Source: Candidatus Thiothrix sulfatifontis
GTDB lineage: Bacteria > Pseudomonadota > Gammaproteobacteria > Thiotrichales > Thiotrichaceae
Reading direction: 5' to 3'
DNA: 64,000 nt
NCBI GenBank assembly: GCA_022828425.1
Contig: CP094685.1
Span: forward strand, 1,116,001-1,180,000
A program made the translations under genes and the position numbers. A model generated the notes under the pieces. It ran no database searches. It was not told the origin of the DNA and saw only the letters and a program-made list of their open reading frames with translations. Of the stretch, positions 55,997 through 64,000 are shown piece by piece (the first letter of the stretch is position 1; the number at the start of each line of letters is the position of its first letter).

Positions 55997-58333
55997 TTAT
56001 TGAAAACGGTACGCGAAATAGCGCGGGCTTGCGGTGGCATTCGGATAAACGTCTTCAGCCGTGCCACCAAAGGCAGCGTTATTGCCTCGGAACATTAGGC
56101 GTAAGTTGGTTGGGTTGCCTAACCAGCTACGCGGAAAGCTGAATTCTGCGCTTTGCCCGCTTGCTGCATTGGTGGTCGTGCCTTGGGGTGTCCAGCTCCA
56201 ACTGTCGCCATCGCCGGTATAGCGCCAAACGGTTTGACCTTCCAGCATGTATTCCGCGCCCAAGGCACTGTTTTGGTAGCCGGTTGCGCCATTGCTGTCG
56301 GTGTCGAAATAAACTTGGTAGCCCCAGAATTTGCTAGTGTCTACCGCATTGAGGGTGCGGTAAGCGAGGTAAACATTGCTGCTGGTGTGCGCCAGCCAGC
56401 CTTCTTGCCAATCCAACGGGTTATTAGCACCGCTCACGTCGGTTGGGTCGATACCGAAAGAGGTCAGACTGTTCCAGTCACTCAGATTGCCATTGACGGT
56501 AAGACTGGTGACAGGGTTGCTGATGCCGTTGGTTCCGGTGGTGGTGGGTGTGTACATTTTATAGGTGAAATAGCGCGTGGTGCTGGCGGTGTTGAACGCA
56601 CCATCGGGGTAAGCGTCTTTCGCATCGCCACCAAACGCGGCATTGTTCCCCCAGAACAAAACCCGTAATTCATTGCCATTGCCTAACCAGCTACGTGGGA
56701 AGCTGAATTCTGCGGCATTGCCACTGGTTTGCGCGGTCATATTGCCTTGGTATGCCCAACTCCAGCTTGTGCCGTCGCCGGTATAACGCCACAGGTTCGC
56801 GCCTTCCACTAAGTAGTCCGCGCCCAATGCGCCGGTGCGGTAGCCGCTGGTGGTGCTGGAATCGGTATCCAAATACGCCTGATAGCCCCAAAAACCGCCG
56901 GTGTCGATATTGCCTTTGGTTTTGTAGGCAAGGTAAACACGCTCAGCGTCATTGGCTACCCACGCTTCTAGCCAATTGAGTTTGTTGTTAGTGCCGGTTA
57001 CGTCATCGGGATCAGCGCCAAATGATGTCAGGCTTGCCCAGTCGTTTAGGTTGCCGTTGACGCTGATACCGCTGGCATTATTCGACACGCTGCCCGTTGC
57101 AGGCGGTGGGGGAGGTGGCGGAGGTGGCGGTGGTGAGATGGTATCAGCCGTGGTTTCGGCGCTATTGCTCAGTGGGTTTTTGTCGTGCCAGTCGCGAGGA
57201 ATGACGCGGATGTGACTCCAGTGGGTGTCCATGCGCGGCGCGTCTTCGGCGCGGGGCATGTGGTAGAACGTGGTGGAAGGCCACACCACAATGTCTTGCC
57301 CGCTAAGGCTTTCACCATTCACAAACGCGCTTAGGTTTTCTGCACAGGCGTTGGTGGTGGGATTGTGGGAGGCGAATAATTCACAGCTTTTTTGCTTGGT
57401 GACGTAGAAATCGTTGTGGGTAAAGGGTTCGGTGCTGGGGCCTACATCGCGTTGCACCGATTCTGGGAGTTGAATCTCGTAGGAGAGTGGCAAGCCTTTG
57501 CTGTTTTTCAGGCTGCCATCCATAACGCGCCAACTGCGCAAGCTTGCCGGGTCGACCGAGCGGGCGGCTTCGCTGGTGAATGGTGTATGGGTGCGTGCTA
57601 GTTTTCCGGCGTTTTGAGTGTGGTTGATTTCTTCCACTACATCGTCGGTGCCAGTGCCGCCGAGGTCGAAGTCCAGTTTCCAGAAAAAATTGTGTAAGTG
57701 GGCAATGCCGACTTTATTGCTTTCCAAGAGCCAGCCGTGTTGGGCAATGTTACTCGCGCCAAAACGTTGCAATGCGCCAGTTGCACCGATACTCGGTTCG
57801 ATCGCGCCGTCATCCAGAAAGCGCCATTCGGGGATGTAGTTGTACGCGCCGATAGCGGAAACGCTGAACAAACTGAGGGCATCGCCTTGCAAACGGTCAT
57901 TGTCGACGCTGTAAGCATCGTCGCGGGGTGTGACTTGTTTGCACAGCACATTTTTGCCGGAATAACTGAGCAGTTGCCCGCCAACGCATTCTTGTGCCGT
58001 CAATGCAGACATGTAGTTATTGCCTAAGCCATAGTCGGACACGTCATGGTAGCGTGCGCCATTGTCGTCATAGGGTACGTGAATTTGTGCCACGGCTGCT
58101 TGATACAGCACCATGCGGCGCGTGCCATTCTTGGGGGTGTAATGGATGTGGTGCAACACAATACCTTCGCGGTTACGGTGTTCCCAACACATATCCCAGC
58201 GCGATTGATTGGGAAGTGTGGCATCAACGTAATACTGATCGGCGCAAAATTCGGCGGCTTGTACGTTGGTGGGCAAGAAATTGCCGAGTGCCAGCAAAAC
58301 GGTGGCGGCATACGCATAAACTGATGGTTTCAT
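55997..58333 (-). CDS. Copper amine oxidase-like catalytic domain fused to two beta-sandwich domains
   Basis: 778 residues. Signal peptide 1-26. Residues 30-395 resemble the CuAO catalytic domain: REGIVLHHIHY, RYHDVSDYGLG (candidate base Asp), IGAYNYIPEWRF with Tyr164 at the TPQ position, the Cu ligand pair HLH (212 and 214), DDVVEEIN, THNDFYVTKQ, and HMPRAEDAPRM with the third His. The canonical N-Y-D around the cofactor is A-Y-N here, so TPQ formation is uncertain. A poly-proline linker (eleven Pro) precedes two related domains of about 165 residues (VNGNLNDWASLTSFG, FPRSWLGN, GNNAAFGG) resembling CBM9/DOMON folds. The N2/N3 domains are absent but encoded two genes upstream. Confidence 0.8.
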   Translation of the reverse strand: MKPSVYAYAATVLLALGNFLPTNVQAAEFCADQYYVDATLPNQSRWDMCWEHRNREGIVLHHIHYTPKNGTRRMVLYQAAVAQIHVPYDDNGARYHDVSDYGLGNNYMSALTAQECVGGQLLSYSGKNVLCKQVTPRDDAYSVDNDRLQGDALSLFSVSAIGAYNYIPEWRFLDDGAIEPSIGATGALQRFGASNIAQHGWLLESNKVGIAHLHNFFWKLDFDLGGTGTDDVVEEINHTQNAGKLARTHTPFTSEAARSVDPASLRSWRVMDGSLKNSKGLPLSYEIQLPESVQRDVGPSTEPFTHNDFYVTKQKSCELFASHNPTTNACAENLSAFVNGESLSGQDIVVWPSTTFYHMPRAEDAPRMDTHWSHIRVIPRDWHDKNPLSNSAETTADTISPPPPPPPPPPPATGSVSNNASGISVNGNLNDWASLTSFGADPDDVTGTNNKLNWLEAWVANDAERVYLAYKTKGNIDTGGFWGYQAYLDTDSSTTSGYRTGALGADYLVEGANLWRYTGDGTSWSWAYQGNMTAQTSGNAAEFSFPRSWLGNGNELRVLFWGNNAAFGGDAKDAYPDGAFNTASTTRYFTYKMYTPTTTGTNGISNPVTSLTVNGNLSDWNSLTSFGIDPTDVSGANNPLDWQEGWLAHTSSNVYLAYRTLNAVDTSKFWGYQVYFDTDSNGATGYQNSALGAEYMLEGQTVWRYTGDGDSWSWTPQGTTTNAASGQSAEFSFPRSWLGNPTNLRLMFRGNNAAFGGTAEDVYPNATASPRYFAYRFQ

Positions 58334-58350
58334 TGTTATCGTTCTCGCTA

Positions 58351-59511
58351 TCAGAAAGGGTTGGTGGAATGCCAGTCACGCGGTAACAGTTGGAAGCTGC
58401 TCCACACTGTGCCAATGCGATTGCTGTCTTCGCTGCGCGGGAGGTGGTGGTAACTTTGTTTGTACCACACCACAATGTCTTGCTGATTGAGGCTCTCAGC
58501 GTTGGTAAATTGGCTGACGTTGGCGGTGCAATTGCTGGTGGGGTTATTGGCAGCGTGTTTTTCACAAGCGTTATAGCGGGTGAAAAACACGTCGTGCGCC
58601 AGCCAAGGGGTATTGCTGCTATTGGCGCGGCTGTGGTCATAACGGTTGGGAATCAGTTCATAGGAGAGTTGCCCGACGCTGCCATTGGTGAGAATGCCAT
58701 CGCGGATACGCCAGAAACGTTTGGTTTCGGGGTCAAAACTGCGCCCGGTTTCGGTGTTGAGCGGGGCAATGGCTTTGGTTTTGCGTAAGCGATCCGCACT
58801 CGGGGTGCTGCTGATTTCTTCCACCACATCATTCGCAGGAGTGGTGTCGAGGTCGAAATCCAGCCGCCAGAGCGCATGATCGGTGAAACCCGTGGCGATT
58901 TTGCCGCTTTGCATGGCAGGCCAGCCGTATTGGACAGCACTGGCATCAACGACGGGTAATTCGCCGCTTAAACCAAGGCTGGGTTCAATCGTGCCGTTTT
59001 CGTAAAAGCGCCAGCGTACTGCGTAATTACGCGAGCCGATTTGCGAGTGACTGCTCAATTCCCACAATTGCCCTTGGCGCTGGGTGGTGTATTTGTAGGA
59101 GTAGCCGTGGTCGCGGGTGGTGGCACACAATACATTACGCCCGCTGGCGGTTTGTAGTGTGCCGCCGCTGCAATCGGTCGCGTTTAAGGTTTGCAGATTA
59201 TTGCCGCCGAAACCGGCTTCGGTGCTCAGAAATAAGGGCGCAACTGAGCCGTCATCAAGGGCGGTTTCCAGTTGGGAAAGTGCGGCTTCACCCAGTACGC
59301 GCCGTGCGGGGTGGTTGGGGGCTTTGTAGATGACTTGCGATAAAACAATGCCTTCGGCTTGGCGGGGTGTCCAGCAGAGATTCCAGCTTGCACCGGATGC
59401 GAAGGTTTTGCTGAGTGTTTGCCCGGTGCAGGCAGTGCTAGGGGCAGCAAACGCGGCTTGTTGCCAAGCGATTAGCAGGCTGAGTGCCAGTAGGGGAGTG
59501 CGGTATTGCAT
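58351..59511 (-). CDS. Degenerate copper amine oxidase-like paralogue
   Basis: 386 residues, signal peptide 1-22. Clearly related end to end to the catalytic domain of the next gene (AEGIVLSQVIY, VRWRFYENGTIEPSLG, LWRLDFDLD, NDVVEEIS, HDVFFTRYNAC, HLPRSEDSNRI). Aligned by eye, the TPQ Tyr position is Arg (IGSRNY), the first His of the H-x-H pair is Thr (TDH), and the base Asp is missing (FLSTEAGFG). It is therefore probably not an oxidase and may be a structural partner. It starts 12 bases after the upstream gene and ends 17 bases before the next. Confidence 0.78.
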   Translation of the reverse strand: MQYRTPLLALSLLIAWQQAAFAAPSTACTGQTLSKTFASGASWNLCWTPRQAEGIVLSQVIYKAPNHPARRVLGEAALSQLETALDDGSVAPLFLSTEAGFGGNNLQTLNATDCSGGTLQTASGRNVLCATTRDHGYSYKYTTQRQGQLWELSSHSQIGSRNYAVRWRFYENGTIEPSLGLSGELPVVDASAVQYGWPAMQSGKIATGFTDHALWRLDFDLDTTPANDVVEEISSTPSADRLRKTKAIAPLNTETGRSFDPETKRFWRIRDGILTNGSVGQLSYELIPNRYDHSRANSSNTPWLAHDVFFTRYNACEKHAANNPTSNCTANVSQFTNAESLNQQDIVVWYKQSYHHLPRSEDSNRIGTVWSSFQLLPRDWHSTNPF

Positions 59512-59523
59512 GGTGGTGTTCCC

Positions 59524-60201
59524 TTAGAAGCCGATGTTTTGCGTAATGACACCTGCGGACAGGTTGACGATGGGGCTGACTTCAAACACCACGGAATCGG
59601 CGGTGTAGAGCAGCACTTGGGCGCACCGCTGCAAACCGCATTGCTGGGACGCGGCATTAAGCTGTTCGGGCAGGCTGGAGGCGTGGAAGACGAAGGCTTT
59701 GACCTGCAATTGTTGCGCGGGGTTATTCAGGGTTTGCCCGGTAATGCGCTTAAATTCGGCATCCAATAGGCTGCGCTGTTCGTCATCGGCAAAGATGAGG
59801 GCGGAGGCGCGTTGCAATTCGTTGGCAGTTAGTGGCAGTTGTAGGTTTTGTTCACGTCTGCTGGAAATCACTTGGTTGGTGTCGAGGTCAATCACCTCAA
59901 TAAGGGTTTCATTGGTGCTGTAGTCATAGGTGTAGACATCGGCTAAGCGGGCGGTTTGGCCTTTGGCGTTGGGGTGACGTTCGACCAGTAGTAATTCTGG
60001 CGCGGGTATGTTGGCGTTATTGGTTGTGGTGCTACGGATAGTGGAGACGGGGGTGGCAGCATTAGCTCGCTGGGTGGCACGTGCTATTTCAGCCGCACTC
60101 AGCGGATCAAGGTTGTTGGCGGTGGCTGGTGGTAAGTGTGTTAGCGCACAGAGCAGCGTGGCGCAATGCAGCAAGGTGCGTAGTGACAATATCTTAGGCA
60201 T
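59524..60201 (-). CDS. Secreted protein resembling copper amine oxidase N-terminal domains
   Basis: 225 residues, signal peptide about 1-28. LDPLSAAEIARATQRA just after the signal is the typical opening of the CuAO N2 domain. Later ADVYTYDYSTNETLIEVIDLDTNQV and ELQRASALIFAD resemble the N2/N3 alpha-beta folds. In normal CuAO these domains precede the catalytic domain in one chain; here they are a separate first gene of the operon. Homology is judged from motif and context, so moderately sure. Confidence 0.7.
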   Translation of the reverse strand: MPKILSLRTLLHCATLLCALTHLPPATANNLDPLSAAEIARATQRANAATPVSTIRSTTTNNANIPAPELLLVERHPNAKGQTARLADVYTYDYSTNETLIEVIDLDTNQVISSRREQNLQLPLTANELQRASALIFADDEQRSLLDAEFKRITGQTLNNPAQQLQVKAFVFHASSLPEQLNAASQQCGLQRCAQVLLYTADSVVFEVSPIVNLSAGVITQNIGF

Positions 60202-60313
60202 GACTGAAACCGTTATTGTATAAATGTGGGTATCAGTTTAAGAATATGAAGGGCTGGTCATCCAGTGTGAAAATGCCAGCCCATTTTATTTTTATGATAA
60301 ACGGTAAAAAATT

Positions 60314-60778
60314 TTATTTTGCTTGGTCAGCGGCTGGTTTTGTTGCATTCAAAACCATCAAAATATTGCGCTTGTCATCCAAAAGATGGAGTTGCTCAAG
60401 GGTAATCGCGTATTGATTGGCTTTTTCCAATTGGGCAAAAAATTGTTGTTCCAAGGCGTTTTTGTCATCGAGACAGGCCATTTTGGTTGCGCCTACCGCA
60501 CTGGTGGTGAAAATGCCGTCGCTGCTGCTGGTATAGTTGCCGAAAAACTGGTTGCAACCGGAATAACCGTTCATGCGTGTATCATCAAACTGAATCGTGG
60601 GTAATTTGTCGATGGTGACGGGTTTGCCATCCAAGGTTTTCAATGTCCAACTGGTGCTTGCTAATGTCATATTAGGTACGGGTTCTCTGGCGTCAAAGCT
60701 ACAGGCAGAAATGATGCTTAAAAACACCAGTGCGCCGATGATTTGCCTTGTTAATGAGGAAAAGAATACCTTGAGCAT
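60314..60778 (-). CDS. META-domain lipoprotein (HslJ-like)
   Basis: 154 residues. Lipobox IISAC (Cys26). A META domain follows: ASTSWTLKTLDGKPV, the FDDTRMNGYSGCNQFFGNY signature and a C-terminal LHLLDDKRNILMVL. HslJ-type proteins are outer-membrane lipoproteins linked to stress or novobiocin resistance in E. coli. Stands alone after the amine oxidase-like operon. Confidence 0.87.
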   Translation of the reverse strand: MLKVFFSSLTRQIIGALVFLSIISACSFDAREPVPNMTLASTSWTLKTLDGKPVTIDKLPTIQFDDTRMNGYSGCNQFFGNYTSSSDGIFTTSAVGATKMACLDDKNALEQQFFAQLEKANQYAITLEQLHLLDDKRNILMVLNATKPAADQAK

Positions 60779-60922
60779 GGTCTAACTCCTAAGTGCTGTA
60801 TTGTTATGGTTATATAGAGGTTTGAAACAGAAAAAAGTTGCACAGAATGATGCTCCCGCCAGCGCGTATCACGCAAAATGAACTGACGAGTTGTATGATG
60901 GGCTTATTTGCGGAGAAAAGTC

Positions 60923-61414
60923 ATGAGCAAGAACCCTAAGGAAACACTGGGGCAACTACTGAAGCGTGCAAAAACCCTGCAACTGGCAACCTTGGATGCA
61001 TGGGGTGAGCCGTCGATCAGTTATGCGCCATTTGTGCGGGATGACGCGGGGCATTTTTATATTTTCGTGAGTTTGCTGTCGAGCCATACGCAGGAAATTT
61101 TGCAACACCCGCCACTGTCGATTTTGCTGATTGAGGATGAACAAGAGGCGCGGCAAATTTTTGCACGTACTCGTGTGACGTACCGCTGTGTGGCAGAAGT
61201 CGTCGCGCGGGAAGCGGCGGAATATGCACCGCTATTGGATGCGATGGAAGCGCGGTTTGGCAATGTGGTGGGCTTGCTGCGCGGCTTGGGGGATTTTGTG
61301 ATGTTTCGGCTGGTTCCGCAATCTGGGCGCTTTGTGATGGGGTTTGGGCAAGCGTTTGTGCTGGCGGGGGCGGGTTTGCGTGAGTTGCAGCACATCGGGC
61401 CGGGGCAGAGTTAA
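60923..61414 (+). CDS. HugZ-like pyridoxamine 5'-phosphate oxidase family protein
   Basis: 163 residues from ATG 60923, with GGAGAAAA upstream. Split-barrel FMN/heme-binding fold: LATLDAWGEPSISYAPFVRDDAG, FYIFVSLLSSHTQEI, LLIEDEQEARQIFARTRVTY, and the C-terminal GDFVMFRLVPQSGRFVMGFGQAF typical of HugZ heme-utilisation proteins. Heme degradation is likely but not certain. Convergent stop overlap of four bases with the next gene. Confidence 0.87.
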   Translation: MSKNPKETLGQLLKRAKTLQLATLDAWGEPSISYAPFVRDDAGHFYIFVSLLSSHTQEILQHPPLSILLIEDEQEARQIFARTRVTYRCVAEVVAREAAEYAPLLDAMEARFGNVVGLLRGLGDFVMFRLVPQSGRFVMGFGQAFVLAGAGLRELQHIGPGQS

Positions 61415-62658
61415 TGCCAGAGTGCGGGTAATGGCACTGCCCACAACTTTTCACCAAATGGAACGGTTTCAGTGCCTTGATACAATACCACGCCACAGAG
61501 AAAGTCAGCGCCTACTTGTTGTTGCAGTTCTTGCAAGCCTTTGAAGTCGCTGCTTTGAACTTGTCCGGCGGCTTTGACTTCAACACCTGCTAATTGTCCG
61601 TTGGGTTGTTCTAAGACGAAATCGACCTCTTTGCCGTCGCTGGTGCGGAAATGAAACAGGTTGGCGCGGGTATTGCTGAACGATAATTGCTTAATGAGTT
61701 CGCTGGCGACAAAGTTTTCCAGTACATGCCCAAACAGCGTGGGGTTGTGTAGCGGTAAGTCTTGTAGGCGGTAGCCGAGCGTGTGGCAGAGCAAATTGGT
61801 GTCCAATAAGTAGGTTTTGGGCGCTTTGACCAGACGCTTTTCAATATTGCGAAACCAGGGCGGAATGTCGGTAGTGAGGTACATGAACTCCAGCAGGGTA
61901 CGGTAACGTTTGCCGGTGATGGCATTCAGACCGACACTGCGGGAGATTTCACTGTCATTCACCAGATTGCCTGCGCGTGTTGCCATTAGGCGCAATAGGC
62001 TGGGGAGCAGGGTGATTTTTTCGACCTCGGCAATTTGGCGCACGTCACGTTGTAATAGGGTGCTGATATAACTGTCAAACCACAACTCGCGTTCCGCATC
62101 GGTTTTGCCGGGGAGTTCTGGGAATGTTGCATCGCGGATGGTGGTAAGCGTGGCCTCCATAATGGTGGTGAAGGTTTGATAGGGGAAGCGGTTGTTTAAT
62201 AAGTTGGTGAGGAATGTGCCGCTTTGCTCGTGCAATTCCAGTGCGGATAGGGGGTAAAGGCGTAGCAATGCCATGCGCCCGACCAGTGCATCCGCGAGTT
62301 TGGGCAGTGCCATGATATTGGCCGAACCTGTCAGTAAGTAGCGTCCGTTACTGTTGGCTTTGTCTTTGAGGCGTAAGTCGTCTATGCGTTTTTTGAGGGC
62401 GCGGAAAATGTCGGGAACCAGTTGCACTTCGTCGATAATCAGCGGGCGGTCGCGGCTCAGGAAGAAATCGGGGTTGCTGACGGCGGCAGCCATTGCGGTG
62501 GGGCTGTCGAAGGTGACGTAATCTGCTGGGAAGTGGCTGGCGGAGAGCGTTTGCACCAAGGTGCTTTTTCCAGCTTGGCGTGCGCCGCTGATGAATACAA
62601 TGGGGCTGCTATTGAGGGCGGTCAAAAGCTTGGGGGCGAGGCGGCGTTCGGTAAACAT
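61411..62658 (-). CDS. AAA ATPase with DUF4143 C-terminal domain
   Basis: 415 residues from ATG 62658 (the upstream TTG was rejected). Walker A SGARQAGKST near residue 27, Walker B PLIIDEVQLVP, sensor LLTGSANI. The C-terminal DUF4143 domain (about 210-395) has a PD-(D/E)XK-like core, RTSDGKEVDFVLE then VEVKAAG. These common bacterial and archaeal ATPases have no settled role and are often mobile. Adjacent to a toxin-antitoxin pair on the same strand. Confidence 0.9.
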   Translation of the reverse strand: MFTERRLAPKLLTALNSSPIVFISGARQAGKSTLVQTLSASHFPADYVTFDSPTAMAAAVSNPDFFLSRDRPLIIDEVQLVPDIFRALKKRIDDLRLKDKANSNGRYLLTGSANIMALPKLADALVGRMALLRLYPLSALELHEQSGTFLTNLLNNRFPYQTFTTIMEATLTTIRDATFPELPGKTDAERELWFDSYISTLLQRDVRQIAEVEKITLLPSLLRLMATRAGNLVNDSEISRSVGLNAITGKRYRTLLEFMYLTTDIPPWFRNIEKRLVKAPKTYLLDTNLLCHTLGYRLQDLPLHNPTLFGHVLENFVASELIKQLSFSNTRANLFHFRTSDGKEVDFVLEQPNGQLAGVEVKAAGQVQSSDFKGLQELQQQVGADFLCGVVLYQGTETVPFGEKLWAVPLPALWH

Positions 62659-62720
62659 ATTTGCAAATATAAAGTTAGGCTTTAGATATTTCAAAGTATA
62701 GCTTGTGATTTACAAAAATG

Positions 62721-63209
62721 TTATTCACCCACATCCTTCAGCACGGATTGAATTACAACATCACTGAGCCGGTAGCCAGAATCACGCAACGCATATAAAA
62801 GCGGGCTGGCAGTGGGAATCAACCCCTTCAGCTTTGCCAGTCCGACAACGGCGGCAGTTCCAGTAAAACGTAAATGACGAGCGCGTGCTTCGGCGCGTCC
62901 TGAGCGATCGTCGATGATCAATAAAACATCTGATAATTGCTCCGCGAGGTGAATCGCACTGGCTTCACCTGCATCAACACCGGAACAGAGTGCTTGCCAA
63001 TCATCAAGTGGCACGTCCACTGTTTGTAACCAACCCGCGTTTAAAGCGTCCTGCAATGCGGCTTTGCCCACATAATCAGCCGTTGGCAGCACTTCGTCCC
63101 GAATGGTTGTGGTGATTAGCACTTCCCCAAAGACGCCACGCAACAAATCCAATTGTTGAATGTGTGACAAGGCAATCAGTGGCCCTGCATCTGCAATGAC
63201 GACGCTCAT
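62721..63209 (-). CDS. PIN-like toxin, DUF3368 family
   Basis: 162 residues from ATG 63209. Acidic residues in VIADAGPLIALS, DAGEASAIHLAE and LLIIDDRSGRAEAR mark a PIN-like RNase fold, followed by GTAAVVGLAKLKG, typical of DUF3368. The ATG overlaps the antitoxin stop (ATGA). Confidence 0.88.
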   Translation of the reverse strand: MSVVIADAGPLIALSHIQQLDLLRGVFGEVLITTTIRDEVLPTADYVGKAALQDALNAGWLQTVDVPLDDWQALCSGVDAGEASAIHLAEQLSDVLLIIDDRSGRAEARARHLRFTGTAAVVGLAKLKGLIPTASPLLYALRDSGYRLSDVVIQSVLKDVGE

Positions 63210-63556
63210 GTATGTCGTTGTAGCCATTCACGGGCAACGCTCATATCTTGCGCCGCTTCTTCCGCATTGGTTGTGGTAAGGGGAATGCCGAGATTGGAGA
63301 GCAGCGTCAACATTTCCGGCAGCGTTTTTCCGGCCATGCGAGCGGCTGAACCTGCTGAAATGGCTGCGTTTTTGAATAGCGCTACAGCTAATGCCAGCTT
63401 TACGCTAAGCATGTCGGGTAAACCCAATTTTTCCAGATCAATCAATAAAGCAGTAGGCGTATCACGGTTCATGACGACGACCATATCGTCTTCGTGTGCG
63501 GTGCGTAACACCTGCGAAGGGTTGTTTTTGAGTTGACGGATATTAACGGCCTGCAT
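63206..63556 (-). CDS. Antitoxin combining Phd/YefM-like and UPF0175 regions
   Basis: 116 residues from ATG 63556, preceded by GAGGTG. The N-terminus MQAVNIRQLKNNPSQVLRT and MNRDTPTALLIDLEKL resembles Phd/YefM DNA-binding antitoxins. The C-terminal part (KLALAVALFKNAAISAGSAARMAG and LGIPLTT) is the UPF0175 domain that usually accompanies DUF3368 toxins. Probably neutralises the PIN toxin and autoregulates the pair. Confidence 0.83.
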   Translation of the reverse strand: MQAVNIRQLKNNPSQVLRTAHEDDMVVVMNRDTPTALLIDLEKLGLPDMLSVKLALAVALFKNAAISAGSAARMAGKTLPEMLTLLSNLGIPLTTTNAEEAAQDMSVAREWLQRHT

Positions 63557-63649
63557 ATTGTTCACCTCAGATGTAGGAACGTTGTTAAGCCTAGCATAGA
63601 TGCATTACCCTGAACGCCTTAATTTTTGCCATCGGAAATTAAATTCAAA

Positions 63650-64000
63650 ATGCACTTCAGTAATGCCATCTCGTTTTCTCCCATCGCCACCATCACTTCC
63701 CCCTACAAAGAAAAATTCGGCATCCCCCGCCAGCCCGGTTTGGTCACAGCCGCTCGTTCTACCCTCACGCTGTTGCCCCCGTACAATCTGCCCGAAACGG
63801 TGCGCGGACTCGAAGGATTTTCCCACGTCTGGTTAATCTTCGTCTTCCACGGCACACAAGCGCAAGGCTGGAAACCCACGGTGCGCCCACCCCGTCTCGG
63901 CGGCAATGCACGGCTAGGCGTATTCGCCACCCGTTCCACCTTCCGCCCCAACCCCATTGGTCTTACGGTGGCTGAGTTATGCGGGATTCAGGTGTCAGGG
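63650..64000 (+). CDS. trmO: tRNA (N6-threonylcarbamoyladenosine(37)-N6)-methyltransferase TrmO, 3'-truncated by window edge
   Basis: First 117 residues of TrmO/TsaA (YaeB), which methylates t6A37 of some tRNAs. Visible are [40 protein letters not shown] and the SAM-site run RPPRLGG then [17 protein letters not shown]. Open to the window edge. Start ATG 63650 gives the normal N-terminus. Confidence 0.94.
   Translation, partial: MHFSNAISFSPIATITSPYKEKFGIPRQPGLVTAARSTLTLLPPYNLPETVRGLEGFSHVWLIFVFHGTQAQGWKPTVRPPRLGGNARLGVFATRSTFRPNPIGLTVAELCGIQVSG

Overview
The window looks like a chromosomal segment of a filamentous sulfur-oxidising gammaproteobacterium of the Thiothrix type (order Thiotrichales). 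This is an inference from a sulfide:quinone oxidoreductase, gammaproteobacterial housekeeping genes (argS, rsuA, surE-pcm, cca, lptM-lysA, coaD-ferredoxin, znuABC, pilU) and large accessory gene sets of the kind found in sheathed, multicellular bacteria. No rRNA, CRISPR array, phage or insertion-sequence transposase is visible. There is one tRNA (Asn).

Layout. 1-18 kb is mostly housekeeping: partial mutM, dusA, tRNA-Asn, a chorismatase-like gene, yciA, a DUF45 peptidase, argS, pilU, rsuA, ilvA, rpiA, smr/surE/pcm. Between these sit a large CAP-domain lipoprotein with near-identical tandem repeats and a secreted metalloprotease. 18-19.5 kb has a LysM lipoprotein and a TlpA-like thioredoxin. 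19.9-36.1 kb is a same-strand array of five secreted proteins (210 to 2358 aa). They are built from two shared modules, called here module A and module R, combined with cadherin, cadherin-like and thrombospondin type-3 repeats. 36.3-41.6 kb returns to core genes (ScsD-like thioredoxin, SafE-like membrane protein, hspQ, cca, sqr, nadC).

41.6-48.9 kb is a compact five-gene minus-strand operon: a SIR2-like protein, a STAND NTPase with a long HEAT array, a DUF2281/PIN toxin-antitoxin pair and a TIR protein. The SIR2-like protein has lost both expected catalytic residues, while the TIR protein keeps its catalytic Glu. The two share a coiled-coil segment at opposite ends. I read this as an NAD-directed conflict (defence) system in which the TIR is the effector and the SIR2 fold may act as a sensor or scaffold. 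Two related palindromic mini-elements are embedded in frame in this operon.

49-54.4 kb holds lptM-lysA, a FecR-like small protein, znuA and znuCB (divergent), coaD and a ferredoxin. 54.4-60.2 kb is a second notable operon, which I interpret as a split copper amine oxidase: an N-terminal-domain-like protein, a degenerate catalytic-domain paralogue, an apparently better preserved catalytic domain fused to two beta-sandwich domains, a YtkA-like lipoprotein and a MauG/CcpA-type di-heme cytochrome. The right edge holds a META lipoprotein, a HugZ-like flavoprotein, a DUF4143 ATPase, a UPF0175/DUF3368 toxin-antitoxin pair and the start of trmO.

All functional calls come from reading motifs and recalled family features. 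No database search was run.
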